Under the pieces are notes generated by a model. It was not told where the DNA came from, did no database searches, and saw only the letters and a program-made list of their open reading frames with translations. Positions 1-9,859 of a stretch of DNA of 33,006 bases are shown piece by piece (positions within the stretch are counted from its first letter, which is position 1; each line of letters starts with the position of its first letter). Source of the stretch: Rubrivivax sp. (GTDB lineage: Bacteria > Pseudomonadota > Gammaproteobacteria > Burkholderiales > Burkholderiaceae_C); contig JAJTGU010000054.1 of the NCBI GenBank assembly GCA_021297985.1, positions 1-33,006 of the forward strand, in the 5' to 3' direction. The position numbers were made by a program, and so were the translations under genes.

Positions 1-1
1 C

Positions 2-1660
2 ATCCGTGCCGCCATCGAGCGACGCCTGGCCGACACTGGGCCCCTGCCCGAGGTCGAACTGCTGCTGCTCGCTGCCGCCGATGCCATGCCCGAAGACCAC
101 ACCGGCCTCTGGAACAGCCTGCGGTCGCAGTGGCATGTCCGCTGGCGGCTGCACGTCAAGGCGTCAGGTACGCAGCGTGAAGCCTGGCAACGACTGGGGT
201 CCGGCGACCCGCGTCTTGTGCTGTGGGTTGACGGCACCTTCGACGACCGGCTTGCCGAGGCCTCTGGGCCTTGGTGCGCCTTCGTCGATGCCCATGACCG
301 CTGGCGCGAGCACGCGCTCGTCCTGCTGCTCGAAGCCGCGGCACGGCGTCCGCAGGCACAGGTCGTCTACGCGGACGAAGACCGGATCGATGCCTCAGGC
401 CAGCGCCTGCAACCCTGGTTCAAGCCTGACTTCGATCCCGATGCGCTGCTGGCCCAGGACGTACTGGGTTCGCCCGTGCTGTGGCGCCGCGAGCGGGTGC
501 ATGCGATGGCCCAGGCGGTCGTGGCCAACGGGCCCGGACCCGGCCACCGCGCCGTGCTCGCGGGCGTCCGCGGCCTGGGCTCCGATGGCGTCGTGCATGT
601 GCCGCATGTGCTGGCCAGTCGCGTCGCCGACAACGCTGCGGTGCAACCGCCTGCGGGTGACCCGCAGGCGGTGGCCGAGCACCTAGCGGCGCTGGGCGAG
701 CCGGTGCTCCGGATCGATCAGGCGGCCGAGGGCAGCGGCGTTCAGATCGCTTTTGCCTGCCCGGAGCCAGCGCCACGGGTGCTGCTCGTCGTCCCGACGC
801 GAAACGGCTTGCACCTGCTGCGGCAATGCGTGCAGAGCATTCAACGGCGGACGCGCTATCCGAACTGGCGCCTGGTCATCGTCGACAACGGCAGCGACGA
901 TCCCGCGTGCCTGGGTTGGTTGCAGGCGATTGCGCAGGAGGACCCTCGAATCTCGGTGCGTCGCGACGACCGCCCATTCAACTTCGCCGCCCTCAACAAC
1001 GCCGCGATCCTGGACGAGGCCGCGGCGGATTGCGACTTTGTTGCCCTGGTCAACAACGACATCGAGGTCATCACGCCCGACTGGCTGGACGAACTCGTCG
1101 GCCTCGCCTGCCGGCCCGGGGTCGGGGCGGTAGGCGCACGGCTGTGGTACGCCGACGGCACCTTGCAGCATGGCGGCGTCATCGTCGACATCGGCCTGGG
1201 CGGAGGCCATGTGCTCAAGCACAGCCCGCGTGCCGAAGGCGGCCCGGGCGCGCGTCAATGGCGGATGCAGGGCTACCTGGCGGTCACCGGGGCCTGCCTG
1301 CTGGTACGGCGACGGTTGTACCTCGAGGTGGGCGGCATGGACGAGGCCGCCTTCGGCATCGCCTGCAACGACATCGACCTGTGCCTGAAGCTCGTGCACG
1401 CCGGCCATCGGACCCTGTGGACCCCACATGCCGAGCTGTTCCATCATGAGTCCGTGAGCCGCGGCAAGGACCACGACCCGGTCAAGAAGCAGCGGCTGCT
1501 CGACGAGACCGGCCGCCTGCGCGCACGCTGGCGGGAGTGGACGACACGCGACCCGTTCCACAACCCCAACCTGGATCTGCACAGCGAACAGTTCGCCCTG
1601 GCCCGGGAACCGCGGGTCGGGCTGGACCGGCCCTGGTGGATGTCGGGCGTCGCACGATGA
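2..1660 (+). CDS. GT2 glycosyltransferase, 5'-truncated by the window edge
   Basis: The reading frame is open from the first complete codon (base 2), so the true start lies outside the window; an internal ATG at 86 is not needed as a start. The C-terminal half is a GT-A fold family 2 glycosyltransferase: the nucleotide-binding segment LLVVPTRNGLHLL, a VIVDNGSDD stretch, LVNNDIEVITPDW as the DXD-like metal/sugar-nucleotide site, and a GACLLVRR...GGMDE acceptor region. Upstream lies a second, degenerate GT2-like region containing VYADEDRIDASG and WFKPDFDPD. This matches tandem GT2 proteins of O-antigen and capsule loci. The TGA stop overlaps the ATG of the next glycosyltransferase in an ATGA arrangement, indicating translational coupling. 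It probably transfers a sugar onto a cell-surface polysaccharide at the cytoplasmic face; donor and acceptor cannot be read from the sequence. Confidence 0.9.
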   Translation: MRAAIERRLADTGPLPEVELLLLAAADAMPEDHTGLWNSLRSQWHVRWRLHVKASGTQREAWQRLGSGDPRLVLWVDGTFDDRLAEASGPWCAFVDAHDRWREHALVLLLEAAARRPQAQVVYADEDRIDASGQRLQPWFKPDFDPDALLAQDVLGSPVLWRRERVHAMAQAVVANGPGPGHRAVLAGVRGLGSDGVVHVPHVLASRVADNAAVQPPAGDPQAVAEHLAALGEPVLRIDQAAEGSGVQIAFACPEPAPRVLLVVPTRNGLHLLRQCVQSIQRRTRYPNWRLVIVDNGSDDPACLGWLQAIAQEDPRISVRRDDRPFNFAALNNAAILDEAAADCDFVALVNNDIEVITPDWLDELVGLACRPGVGAVGARLWYADGTLQHGGVIVDIGLGGGHVLKHSPRAEGGPGARQWRMQGYLAVTGACLLVRRRLYLEVGGMDEAAFGIACNDIDLCLKLVHAGHRTLWTPHAELFHHESVSRGKDHDPVKKQRLLDETGRLRARWREWTTRDPFHNPNLDLHSEQFALAREPRVGLDRPWWMSGVAR

Positions 1661-2739
1661 GGCGGATCCTCGTCAGCCTGGGCAACATCGGCGCCTTCCA
1701 CGACGGCCTGGGCGAGTTCGCGTTGCAGATCGGCCAGCGCATCGCGGCGGCCGCGCCCGGCTGGCGCGACCGGCACGGCGTGGCCTTCGACTTCCATCTG
1801 CGTGACAAGCTCTTTGGCGTCTTCGGCGACGCCGTCGGCTACCGCGCGGTGACGCGCTGGCAGCGGCTGCGGCACCTGCAGACCGAGCGTTATGCGCTGT
1901 GGCATTCGCTGCACCAGCTCAACAAGTGCCGCCCGCCCGAAGGCACGCCCAGGCGCCTGGTGACGGTGCACGACCTGAACTACCTGTACGGCCGCAACGC
2001 GTTTTCGACCTGGCGCCACGACCGCCGCACGCGCGGGCTGCTGGCCCGCGCCGACCACCTGGTGGCGATCAGCCGCCACACCGCCAATGACGTTCAGCGC
2101 CACTTCGGCTGGCGCGGGCCGCTGGACGTGATCTACAACGGCGCGCGCAGCTTTGTCGGCCAGCCGCAGCAGGCGCTGCCCGGATGGGAGGGCGTGGACA
2201 CCGGGCGGCAGCCATTCTTGTTCCACCTGAGCCGGATGTCGGCGTCCAAGAACCCGGGCGTGCTGGTCGAACTGGCCCGCCTGTGGCCGGAGATGCGCTT
2301 TGTCTTCTGCGGCCCGCCAAGCGACGACGCCAAGGCCCTGCGCGCCGCCAACCGGCTGCCGAACGTGCAGTTCCACCTCGGCATCACCGACGCCCACAAG
2401 GCCTGGGCTTACGCCCGTTGCGCCGGCTTCCTGTTCCCGTCGTTGACCGAAGGCTTCGGCCTGCCGCCGATCGAGGCGATGCACTTCGGCAAGCCGGTGT
2501 TCCTGGCCCGGCGGACCAGCCTGCCTGAGGTCGGGGGAGCCGTCGCGCATTACTTCGACGATGCCTTCGAGCCTCGGGCCATGCGTCGGCTCATCGAAGC
2601 TGCGCTTGCGGCGGACGCCGCCGACCCTTCGCGGGCCGAGGCCGTGCACGCCCATGCTGCCCGCTTCGACTGGGACCGCTGTGCGTCGGACTACCTGGCC
2701 CTTTACGCCCGCCTGCTGGGCTCGGGCGCTGCGGCATAG
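1657..2739 (+). CDS. GT4-family glycosyltransferase
   Basis: A 360-residue GT-B fold glycosyltransferase. The start chosen is the ATG at 1657, which overlaps the preceding stop; a longer in-frame extension would run deep into that gene. The N-terminal acceptor domain carries VTVHDLNYLYG and AISRHTANDVQRHF, common in mannosyl/rhamnosyl GT4 enzymes. The C-terminal donor domain has FLFHLSRMSASKNPGVLVEL, then FPSLTEGFGLPPIEAM, which contains the E-x7-E motif of retaining GT4 enzymes, and GKPVFLARRTSLPEVGG. A cytoplasmic or membrane-associated role in building a surface polysaccharide fits the coupled GT2 partner. Exact sugar specificity is unknown. ribF follows after 12 bases, so read-through into ribF is possible. 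Confidence 0.9.
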   Translation: MRRILVSLGNIGAFHDGLGEFALQIGQRIAAAAPGWRDRHGVAFDFHLRDKLFGVFGDAVGYRAVTRWQRLRHLQTERYALWHSLHQLNKCRPPEGTPRRLVTVHDLNYLYGRNAFSTWRHDRRTRGLLARADHLVAISRHTANDVQRHFGWRGPLDVIYNGARSFVGQPQQALPGWEGVDTGRQPFLFHLSRMSASKNPGVLVELARLWPEMRFVFCGPPSDDAKALRAANRLPNVQFHLGITDAHKAWAYARCAGFLFPSLTEGFGLPPIEAMHFGKPVFLARRTSLPEVGGAVAHYFDDAFEPRAMRRLIEAALAADAADPSRAEAVHAHAARFDWDRCASDYLALYARLLGSGAAA

Positions 2740-2751
2740 TCCGCTCCGATC

Positions 2752-3759
2752 ATGCGCATTCACGCCGGCTGGCCCCGAATCGGACTTCAGGGCTCCGCCA
2801 CGCCAAGGGCGGTCACCATCGGCACCTTCGACGGCGTGCACCGGGGCCATCAGGCCATGCTGGCCCTGTTGGTCAGCGAGGCCCGGCACCGCGGACTGTC
2901 GCCGTGCGTGCTGACCTTCGAGCCGCACCCGCGCGACTTCTTCGCCCGCCGCGCCGGCCGCCCGGAGGCAGCACCCGCGCGCGTCTCGACGCTGCGCGAC
3001 AAGCTCGCGGAACTGGATCGCTGCGGCGTCGCCGAGGTCGTGGTCGCACGCTTCGACGCCACGCTGGCCGGCATGTCGGCCGAGGCGTTTGCCCACGCGC
3101 TGCTGTTCGAGCGCCTGGGCGCGCGCTATGTGCTGGTCGGCGACGACTTCAGCTTCGGCGCCCAGCGGCGGGGCAACTACGTCTTGCTCGACTCCCTGGG
3201 CACCGCGGCCGGGGTCGACGTGGCGCGCATGCTCAGCTACGAGGTCCACGGCCTGCGCGTGTCCAGCTCGGCGGTGCGCGCGGCGCTGGCCGAAGGCGAC
3301 ATGGCCCGTGCAGCCGCCCTGCTCGGCCGGCCTTATGCCATCAGCGGCCATGTCCAGCACGGCCGCAAGCTCGGCCGCGAACTGGGGTTCCGGACGCTGA
3401 ACCTGCGCTTCGGCCATCCGCGTCCTGCGGCCAGTGGGATCTTTGTCGCCCGCATCCACGGCCTGTGCGATGCGGCACTTCCCGCCGTCGCCAGCCTCGG
3501 GGTGCGGCCGACGGTCGAGGACGGGGGCCGGGTGCTGCTTGAGACCCACGCGCTGGACTGGCCGGAGGCACTGGGTCAGGAGGGTGGCTATGGCCGCGTC
3601 ATCAAGGTCGAACTGGTGGCCAAGCTGCACGACGAGCTGAAGTACGCCTCGCTCGACGCCTTGCGCGACGGCATCGCCGCCGATACGCAGGCGGCCCGCG
3701 ACTGGTTTGCGGCAGCCGCCGCCGACGACTTCAGAACCGCCAGGCCAAGGTCGAGCTGA
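2752..3759 (+). CDS. ribF: Bifunctional riboflavin kinase / FAD synthetase RibF
   Basis: 335 residues, the usual size for bacterial RibF. It phosphorylates riboflavin to FMN and then adenylylates FMN to FAD. The N-terminal FAD synthetase (nucleotidyltransferase) domain shows GTFDGVHRGHQ, the HxGH-type ATP site, followed by LTFEPHPRDFF and LVGDDFSFG, then VSSSAVR. The C-terminal flavokinase domain begins near HVQHGRKLGRELGF; the classical PTAN signature reads RTLN here, keeping the Thr and Asn, and is followed by SGIFVARIHG and LGVRPTV. The last 29 bases overlap convergently with the 3' end of the MipA/OmpV gene on the other strand. RibF lies just upstream of ileS in many proteobacteria; here one opposing gene separates them. 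Confidence 0.96.
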   Translation: MRIHAGWPRIGLQGSATPRAVTIGTFDGVHRGHQAMLALLVSEARHRGLSPCVLTFEPHPRDFFARRAGRPEAAPARVSTLRDKLAELDRCGVAEVVVARFDATLAGMSAEAFAHALLFERLGARYVLVGDDFSFGAQRRGNYVLLDSLGTAAGVDVARMLSYEVHGLRVSSSAVRAALAEGDMARAAALLGRPYAISGHVQHGRKLGRELGFRTLNLRFGHPRPAASGIFVARIHGLCDAALPAVASLGVRPTVEDGGRVLLETHALDWPEALGQEGGYGRVIKVELVAKLHDELKYASLDALRDGIAADTQAARDWFAAAAADDFRTARPRSS

Positions 3760-4594
3760 GCGCCCACCCGTTGGCGGCGTCGGTCAACGGGCTCGCCGCG
3801 GCCGGGCCCAGCAGGCGCGAGACGCCGGCGGTGTTGATCCACTGCCACTGCGCGCCCAGCTCGGTGCTGGTGCGAAAGCTCAGGCCCACGTCGCGCCAGC
3901 CGGCACCGGGGGCATAGGCCGCACGGCCACTGCGCGCCGCCGCTTCCGGCGTGACGCCGTGGTAGGCCGTCATGTAGCGTCGGTCGGCGGCCGCCAGCAA
4001 GACGCCGGCCGTCCAGCCTGTGGCATCTCCGAATCGACCCTCGCGGCTCAAGCCGACGTCGGCAAAGGCGCCAGCACCGCGGCCCAGGGCATCCAGGCTG
4101 ACCGATCCCGCCAGGCGCCAGCCCGGTGCGAAGCGGTAGCTCGCACGCAACCGGGCCCGCAGCGTTTCAGGGACCGCAGCGGCGGCATCGGCCGACTCCC
4201 CCCCCGAGCCGGCGCCGTCGCGTCCGCTGTCGTAGCGCAGGCTCAGCGACAGGCGCACCCGCTCGCTGCGCACCAGGCTCACACCCAGGCCACGCAAGGC
4301 CTCGCCGCCACCGGTGTCGGCCCTCGGGCTCAGGCCCGAGGTGCTGGACAGGCTGATCGGCCCGTAGCGCAACAGCGCGGCCGGGCGCAGCGAGGTGCGC
4401 GTGTCGCTGGCGCCGCTGTAGGCCGGGCCATGCCCGAGCGTCGCCCCGACGGCGCCGCCAAAGCGCCAGCGATCGCCGGGTTTGGACTCAAGCAACGCGG
4501 CGTCACTGGCCCACGCCGAGGCCGTGGCCAGGGCCAGCGACACAAGGGCCAGGCCGGCTGGGCAGGTGGACCCCCTCGTTAGAATCTCTGTCAT
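3731..4594 (-). CDS. MipA/OmpV family outer-membrane protein
   Basis: 287 residues read from the ATG at 4594. That start is favoured by a GGAG ribosome-binding site seven bases upstream and by the signal peptide that follows: a hydrophobic stretch LALVSLALATASAWA with likely cleavage before SDA. The mature part is rich in alternating beta-strand segments (WRFGGAVGATLG, GPAYSGASDTRTSLRPAALLRYG, RLSLSLRYDSGRDG, LAGSVSLDALG) and ends in an aromatic residue (STLAWRF), as expected for an outer-membrane beta-barrel. The AYSGASD and YHGVTPEAAARSG segments are typical of the MipA/OmpV family, which includes MltA-interacting scaffolds and OmpV porin-like proteins; the specific role cannot be assigned. 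It is convergent and overlapping with ribF and divergent from ileS. Confidence 0.85.
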   Translation of the reverse strand: MTEILTRGSTCPAGLALVSLALATASAWASDAALLESKPGDRWRFGGAVGATLGHGPAYSGASDTRTSLRPAALLRYGPISLSSTSGLSPRADTGGGEALRGLGVSLVRSERVRLSLSLRYDSGRDGAGSGGESADAAAAVPETLRARLRASYRFAPGWRLAGSVSLDALGRGAGAFADVGLSREGRFGDATGWTAGVLLAAADRRYMTAYHGVTPEAAARSGRAAYAPGAGWRDVGLSFRTSTELGAQWQWINTAGVSRLLGPAAASPLTDAANGWALSSTLAWRF

Positions 4595-4835
4595 GCATCG
4601 GCTCCGGTCGCCATCGTTGGGTTTCGTTCGGTCCAGGTCTGGGCATGCGGCCATCTGCCGGGTGTTTGGCCGCCAGTCCACCCGCGACCGAATTATTCCG
4701 GCGGCGCGCTGAACCGCATCACCCCGAAGCCGCGCGAAGCCCGTCGCTCTCTCGGGCCTTTGCAATCACCGATTGACGTTCCTGCGCCGCTCGTGGCCTC
4801 GAGGCCCGACGCGTGCGCCCCTGCCGGACCTGCCC

Positions 4836-7760
4836 ATGAGCACCGACACGACCCCACCCGCCACGTCGCCCACGCCCGTCGCCAAGGCCGCCAAGGCCAC
4901 AAAAGCCACGTCAGGCTACCGCGACACCTTGAACATGCCCGACACGCCGTTCCCGATGCGCGGCGACCTCGGCAAACGTGAGCCCGCCTGGGTCGCGGCC
5001 TGGAACGACACCTCGCGCGCCGACGGCGGCCTGTACCAGCAGCTGCGCCAGGCCCGCCACGGCGCGCCCTTGTTCGTGCTTCACGACGGTCCACCTTATG
5101 CCAACGGCACGTTGCACATCGGGCACGGGTTCGGCAAGGTCCTGAAGGACATGGTGGTGAAGTCCCGCCAGCTCGCGGGCTTCGACGCGCACTACGTGCC
5201 GGGCTGGGACTGCCACGGCCTGCCGATCGAGAACCAGATCGAGAAGACGCACGGCCGGGGCCTGCCGCGCGACAAGGTACAGGCGCTCAGCCGCGCCTAT
5301 GCCACCGAGCAGATCGCGCAACAGATGGCGGACTTCCAGCGCCTGGGCGTCATCGGCGACTGGGCACACCCGTACCGCACCATGGACCCGGCCAACGAGG
5401 CCGGCGAGATCCGCGTGCTCAAGCGGCTGATGGAACGCGGATTCGTGTACCGCGGCGCCAAGCCGGTCTACTGGTGCTTCGACTGCGGCTCGTCGCTGGC
5501 CGAGTTCGAGATCGAATACGCCGACAAGACCTCGCCGACCGTCGACGTGGCCTTTGCCGCCGCCGAACCCGACGCCGTGGCCGCGGCCTTTGGCGGCGTG
5601 TCGCTGCCGGCCGGCAAGCTCGTGGCCGCCGTGATCTGGACCACCACACCCTGGACACTGCCGGCCAACCAGGCGCTGAACCTCAACCCGGCCCTGCCCT
5701 ACGCGCTGGTGGACACGCCGCGTGGCGTCTTCGTCGTGGCCGAGGCCCTGGTCGAGGCCTGCTGCAAGCGCTGGGGCCTTGAGGGCACCGTGCTCGCCGT
5801 CACGCAAGGGGACAAGCTCGGCGGCTTGGCGTTCCGCCATCCGCTGGCTGACGCACACCCGGGCTACGACCGCCAGTCGCCGGTCTACCTGGCCGACTAC
5901 GCCACGGCCGAGGACGGCACCGGGGTCGTGCACAGCGCGCCGGCCTACGGCGTGGAGGACTTCAACTCCTGCATCGCCCACGGCATGAAGCACGAGGACA
6001 TCCTCAACCCCGTGCAAGGCAACGGTGTCTACGAGGCCGCGTTGCCGCTGTTCGGCGGGCTCGACATCTGGAAGGCGAACCCGAAGATCGTCGAGGCGCT
6101 GGACGCCGCCGGCCGCCTGCTGGCCACGGGCAAGCTGCAGCACAGCTACCCGCATTGCTGGCGCCACAAGACGCCGGTGATCTACCGCGCCGCTGCGCAG
6201 TGGTTCGTGCGCATGGACGAAGGCGTGGGCGCCTTCACCGTCGACAAGGCCCCCGAGACCCTGCGCCAGCTGGCCCTGAGCGCCATCGAGCAGACCTCGT
6301 TCTACCCCGAGACCGGCCGCGCCCGTCTGCGCGACATGATCGCCAACCGGCCGGACTGGTGCATCAGCCGCCAGCGCAACTGGGGTGTTCCGCTGCCGTT
6401 CTTCCTGCACAAGGTGACGGGCGAACTGCACCCCGACACGCTGGCCCTGATGGACCGCGCCGCAGCACTGGTCGAGCAAGGCGGCGTCGAGGCCTGGAGC
6501 CAGCTCGACCCCGCGGCCTGGCTGGGCCACGAAGGCGAGCACTCGGCCGCCCACTACGCCAAGAGCAACGACATCCTGGACGTCTGGTTCGACAGTGGCA
6601 GCACCTTCAGCCACGTGCTGCGCGGCTCGCACCCCGAAGGTCGCCATGCCCAGGGCCCGGAGGCCGACCTCTACCTCGAGGGCCACGACCAGCACCGCGG
6701 CTGGTTCCACAGCTCGCTCCTGATCGGCTGTGCGCTCGAAGGCCGCGCCCCCTACCGCGGCCTGCTGACCCACGGCTTCACGGTCGACGGCCAGGGCCGC
6801 AAGATGAGCAAGAGCCTGGGCAACTTCATCGAGATGCGAAAGGTCACCAGCACGCTGGGGGCCGAGATCATCCGGCTGTGGGCCGCCGCAACCGACTACT
6901 CGGGCGACCTGTCCATCGACGACACCATCCTGGCCCGCGTCGTCGACAGCTACCGCCGGATCCGCAACACGCTGCGCTTTCTGCTCGCCAACACGTCGGA
7001 CTTCAATGCCGCCGAACACGCCGTGCCGGCCGACGGGTTGCTGGAGATCGACCGCTGGGCGCTGTCGCGTGCCTCCGAGTTGCAGGCCGAGATCTTGGCG
7101 CACTACGAGCACCACGAGTTTCACCCCGTGGTCGCCAAGCTGCAGGTGTTCTGCGCCGAGGATCTGGGCTCGTTCTACCTCGACGTGCTCAAGGACCGGC
7201 TCTACACCACCGCGGCAGGCTCGCATGCCCGGCGCAGCGCGCAGACCGCGCTGTGGCAGATCGCGCACGCGATGCTGCGCTGGATGGCGCCCTTCCTCAG
7301 CTTCACGGCAGAAGAAGCGTGGACGACCTTCGGGGGCACCGGGCAGTCGATCTTCACCCAGACCTACTGGCGCTTCGACGCCCCCGACACCGCGCTGCTG
7401 GCCAAGTGGGCCGAGCTGCGGAAGGTCCGCGATGCGGTCAACAAGGAGGTCGAAGCCGTGCGCGCCGCCGGCGGCCTGGGCTCGTCGCTCGAGGCCTGGG
7501 TCACGGTCGTCGCACCACCCCCCACCGCCGAACTGCTGGCCACGCTCGGCGACTCGCTGAGGTTCGTCTTCATCGTCTCCGGCGCCCGCGTAGAGCCCGG
7601 CGAGGCACTGGCCGTGAGGGTCCAGGTGCCGGGCAAGCCCAAGTGCGAGCGTTGCTGGCACTACCGCGACGACGTCGGCCACGACGCCGCCCATCCGGGC
7701 CTGTGCGGGCGCTGCACCGACAACCTGTACGGTGCCGGCGAAGTGCGGGAGATCGCCTGA
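4836..7760 (+). CDS. ileS: Isoleucyl-tRNA synthetase IleS
   Basis: Class Ia aminoacyl-tRNA synthetase charging tRNA-Ile in the cytoplasm. Starting at the ATG at 4836 gives 974 residues; an in-frame TTG at 4773 would add 21 residues unlike the family. HIGH is present in [11 protein letters not shown] (residues 94-97) and KMSKS in [10 protein letters not shown] (about 656-660). The CP1 editing domain carries [18 protein letters not shown]. The C-terminal zinc knuckle has CERC (from about 937) and CGRC (from about 957). A long Ala/Thr/Lys-rich N-terminal leader (residues 1-25) precedes the conserved [18 protein letters not shown]. The last A of the stop TGA is the first base of the lspA ATG, so the two genes are translationally coupled. 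Confidence 0.98.
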   Translation: MSTDTTPPATSPTPVAKAAKATKATSGYRDTLNMPDTPFPMRGDLGKREPAWVAAWNDTSRADGGLYQQLRQARHGAPLFVLHDGPPYANGTLHIGHGFGKVLKDMVVKSRQLAGFDAHYVPGWDCHGLPIENQIEKTHGRGLPRDKVQALSRAYATEQIAQQMADFQRLGVIGDWAHPYRTMDPANEAGEIRVLKRLMERGFVYRGAKPVYWCFDCGSSLAEFEIEYADKTSPTVDVAFAAAEPDAVAAAFGGVSLPAGKLVAAVIWTTTPWTLPANQALNLNPALPYALVDTPRGVFVVAEALVEACCKRWGLEGTVLAVTQGDKLGGLAFRHPLADAHPGYDRQSPVYLADYATAEDGTGVVHSAPAYGVEDFNSCIAHGMKHEDILNPVQGNGVYEAALPLFGGLDIWKANPKIVEALDAAGRLLATGKLQHSYPHCWRHKTPVIYRAAAQWFVRMDEGVGAFTVDKAPETLRQLALSAIEQTSFYPETGRARLRDMIANRPDWCISRQRNWGVPLPFFLHKVTGELHPDTLALMDRAAALVEQGGVEAWSQLDPAAWLGHEGEHSAAHYAKSNDILDVWFDSGSTFSHVLRGSHPEGRHAQGPEADLYLEGHDQHRGWFHSSLLIGCALEGRAPYRGLLTHGFTVDGQGRKMSKSLGNFIEMRKVTSTLGAEIIRLWAAATDYSGDLSIDDTILARVVDSYRRIRNTLRFLLANTSDFNAAEHAVPADGLLEIDRWALSRASELQAEILAHYEHHEFHPVVAKLQVFCAEDLGSFYLDVLKDRLYTTAAGSHARRSAQTALWQIAHAMLRWMAPFLSFTAEEAWTTFGGTGQSIFTQTYWRFDAPDTALLAKWAELRKVRDAVNKEVEAVRAAGGLGSSLEAWVTVVAPPPTAELLATLGDSLRFVFIVSGARVEPGEALAVRVQVPGKPKCERCWHYRDDVGHDAAHPGLCGRCTDNLYGAGEVREIA

Positions 7761-8299
7761 TGGCCGCGGCTCGCAGCATCGGCTCGGGCGCACGCACGGC
7801 GCCCAGCCTGTGGTTCTGGCTGGCCCTGGCCGGCATCGTGATCCTGGCCGACCAGGTCACCAAGACCGCCATCGTCGGCGCCTTCCTGCTCGGGGACGTT
7901 CGACCGGTCACCGACTTCTTCAACCTCGTGCGCGCGCACAACCCCGGCGCGGCGTTTTCGTTCCTGGCCAATGCCAGCGGCTGGCAGCGCTGGTTCTTCA
8001 TCGGGCTGGGCCTGGTCGCCTCAGCGGCCATCGTCTGGATGCTGCGCACCTACCCGCAGCAGAAGCTCTTCTGCTTCGCCGTCACGATGATCCTGGGTGG
8101 CGCGCTGGGCAACGTCATCGACCGCATGATCCACGGCTACGTCGTCGACTTCCTCCAGTTCCGCTTCGCCTTCCTGGAAGGCCTGTTCCACGGGGGCTAC
8201 TTCCCGAGCTTCAACATCGCCGACAGCGCGATCACGCTCGGCGCGATCTGCCTGATCGTCGACGAACTCAGAAGGGTCATCGCGGCGCGCAAGGGTTGA
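7760..8299 (+). CDS. lspA: Lipoprotein signal peptidase LspA
   Basis: 179-residue inner-membrane aspartyl protease that cleaves the signal peptide of diacylglyceryl-prolipoproteins at the lipobox cysteine. Four hydrophobic segments are visible (about residues 17-35, 78-94, 103-118, 153-168). The first conserved block is LADQVTK. The catalytic dyad is D130 in [15 protein letters not shown] and D155 in [24 protein letters not shown] is the conserved periplasmic loop. The ATG shares one base with the ileS stop, confirming the start and the ileS-lspA operon. The stop faces the creD stop across 62 bases in which I find no convincing intrinsic terminator. Confidence 0.97.
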   Translation: MAAARSIGSGARTAPSLWFWLALAGIVILADQVTKTAIVGAFLLGDVRPVTDFFNLVRAHNPGAAFSFLANASGWQRWFFIGLGLVASAAIVWMLRTYPQQKLFCFAVTMILGGALGNVIDRMIHGYVVDFLQFRFAFLEGLFHGGYFPSFNIADSAITLGAICLIVDELRRVIAARKG

Positions 8300-8361
8300 G
8301 CGACTGCGGGTCGAACGAGAGGGTGTGTCCGACCAGGGGCTGTTCGGTCCGATAGGGCACC

Positions 8362-9792
8362 TCATGCCTTGGGCCCCGAGACGCCAAGCCGGTACCAGTC
8401 CAGCCGTCGCGTCAACAGCATCACCCCGGCCAGTGCGGCAAACAGCCCCATCGAGCCGATCAGCAGCGCAGTCTGTTCTTGCAGCAGCAACAGGTACAGC
8501 AAGCCGTACAAGAGCGTGATGCCGGCAGCGAACAAGATGCCGTCGCGCAAGCCACCCAGCATGTGCCGCGCGTAGACGCCCAGAAGAAGCACGACTGCGG
8601 CACTGGCGCCGATATAGGCCTGCGCAAAAGCCAAGTGTTCCGACAGGCTGAGCAGCAACAGGAAGAACACAGACAGCGCCAGCCCTACAAGGGCGTACTG
8701 AACCGGGTGAACCTGTCGCACCCGTTCGCGCGCCAGTGCCTCGACCAGGCCCACGGCTGCAAATGTCAGCAGCACAAACAGCAGGCCGTACTTGATGGCG
8801 CGGTCGCTCAACGTGTAGGCGTTCACGGGATCGATGAACGACACCGACAGCGTGTCCAGACAGGGCTTGCCGTTGGTGTCGCCCCCCGCTTGGGCTCCGA
8901 CATGGCTCGCAGACTCGGTGTGCAGCGGCCGAGTGCACAGCGCGGCCCCGCTCAGCGTTTCGCGCGCTGCCGAGCTGGCCAGCGCACTGACCGCCCATGT
9001 CGCGCTGAACCCATGGTCGCCAACCTCGCGTTGGCTAGGGAGAAAGCGACCACCGAACGAAGGGTGTGGCCAGTCGGAGCGCAAGCTCCATTGCACCGCT
9101 TCGGCAGCGGGCACCAGGGCCAGTTGTGCCGTGCCGACCAGCTGCAGTTCCAGGCGCAACGCCAAAGGCGCATCGGGCAAGCTGCCGTCCTGAGAAAATC
9201 CAGGCAGCTCGGCGTGAAAGCCGTCGGGATACTCCTGTCGGCCAGTGCCAGGCCGCACGACAAGCGGCACCCCGGGATTCGCGCCGAGCATCTGCACTTG
9301 CGCCGTGCGCAGCCCTCGCACATCGGTGGTTGCAAACCATAGCTTGGTGGGTTCGCAGACGACCTTCCGGCCCGAGACCGCAGGAGAGGCGCGGAGCACT
9401 GAGAGGTCGGTCCATTGGGCCTGGATCACCAGCTTCGCCTGGTATCCATTGACCCTGAACAGCCCCCTGTAGCGGGTGTCGGACTGGCTGTCACTGTCCA
9501 CCACCAACTGGCTGGCGGTGGCGCCGAGCTTGATGTCGCGCCGCATCGATTCAAGTCTCTGGCTCTTGCCTTCACCAACTGCCACTTGCCATTCTTCGGT
9601 GCAGTGGCGCTGTAGCACCGGGCCAAGCAGGGTCTGTGCCGCGGCATGGGACTGCATGACGCTTTGCACCGCCTCGTCCTGATACCTCTGGCGCTCGTCG
9701 ACCAGCCAACCAATGCGCGCCAGCACGATGGCCAGCCCCAAGACCGTGGCCGCCACCGCCAATGGTTTCCCCAATGAAGCGAACTTCGACAT
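8362..9792 (-). CDS. creD: CreD, inner-membrane protein of the CreBC regulon
   Basis: 476 residues from the ATG at 9792, which has AGGAG six bases upstream; a farther ATG at 9840 lacks a ribosome-binding site. After an N-terminal membrane helix comes a large periplasmic region starting with ERQRYQDEAVQSVMQS and LLGPVL, then WSLRSDWPHPSFGGRFLPS and FIDPVNAYTLSDRAIKYGLLF. Several membrane helices form the C-terminal third (VLLTFAAVGLVEAL, YALVGLALSVFFLLLLSLSEH, YIGASAAVVLLLGVY, GILFAAGITLLYGLLYLLLL). This is the CreD/Cet architecture. The biochemical function is unsettled; in enterobacteria and Aeromonas creD is the most strongly CreB-responsive gene and is linked to envelope and colicin tolerance. 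It is separated from creC by 85 bases containing its own CreB-type site. Confidence 0.92.
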   Translation of the reverse strand: MSKFASLGKPLAVAATVLGLAIVLARIGWLVDERQRYQDEAVQSVMQSHAAAQTLLGPVLQRHCTEEWQVAVGEGKSQRLESMRRDIKLGATASQLVVDSDSQSDTRYRGLFRVNGYQAKLVIQAQWTDLSVLRASPAVSGRKVVCEPTKLWFATTDVRGLRTAQVQMLGANPGVPLVVRPGTGRQEYPDGFHAELPGFSQDGSLPDAPLALRLELQLVGTAQLALVPAAEAVQWSLRSDWPHPSFGGRFLPSQREVGDHGFSATWAVSALASSAARETLSGAALCTRPLHTESASHVGAQAGGDTNGKPCLDTLSVSFIDPVNAYTLSDRAIKYGLLFVLLTFAAVGLVEALARERVRQVHPVQYALVGLALSVFFLLLLSLSEHLAFAQAYIGASAAVVLLLGVYARHMLGGLRDGILFAAGITLLYGLLYLLLLQEQTALLIGSMGLFAALAGVMLLTRRLDWYRLGVSGPKA

Positions 9793-9859
9793 CCGTGCTC
9801 CTGCCTTGCCTATCGAAGGCGACAGTTTGGGCAGCGGCAATGAAGCGACGATGGGCCGT

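Noticed and set aside
1444..3630. A 728-codon minus-strand frame crossing two glycosyltransferase genes and ribF
   Set aside because: It covers parts of three genes with clear motifs on the plus strand and itself has none.
4595..4835. A T-box or other riboswitch in front of ileS
   Set aside because: No T-box sequence or specifier-like stem is visible, and T-boxes regulating ileS are not expected in betaproteobacteria. An AT-rich patch (AATTATT near 4692) may be part of a promoter but lacks a good partner hexamer.
6155..7759. An N-terminal extension of the lspA frame into ileS
   Set aside because: The frame is open by codon bias, but LspA homology and the stop/start overlap at 7758-7762 place the start at 7760.
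4911..7793. A 960-codon open frame on the minus strand opposite ileS
   Set aside because: It is the exact shadow of ileS in high-GC DNA. The translation is rich in Gly/Val/Asp/Gln repeats with no recognisable domain, while the plus strand encodes a complete IleS with HIGH, KMSKS and the zinc knuckle.
8300..8361. An intrinsic terminator between the convergent lspA and creD genes
   Set aside because: Only weak partial dyads (GACC/GGTC) without a T-run on either strand.
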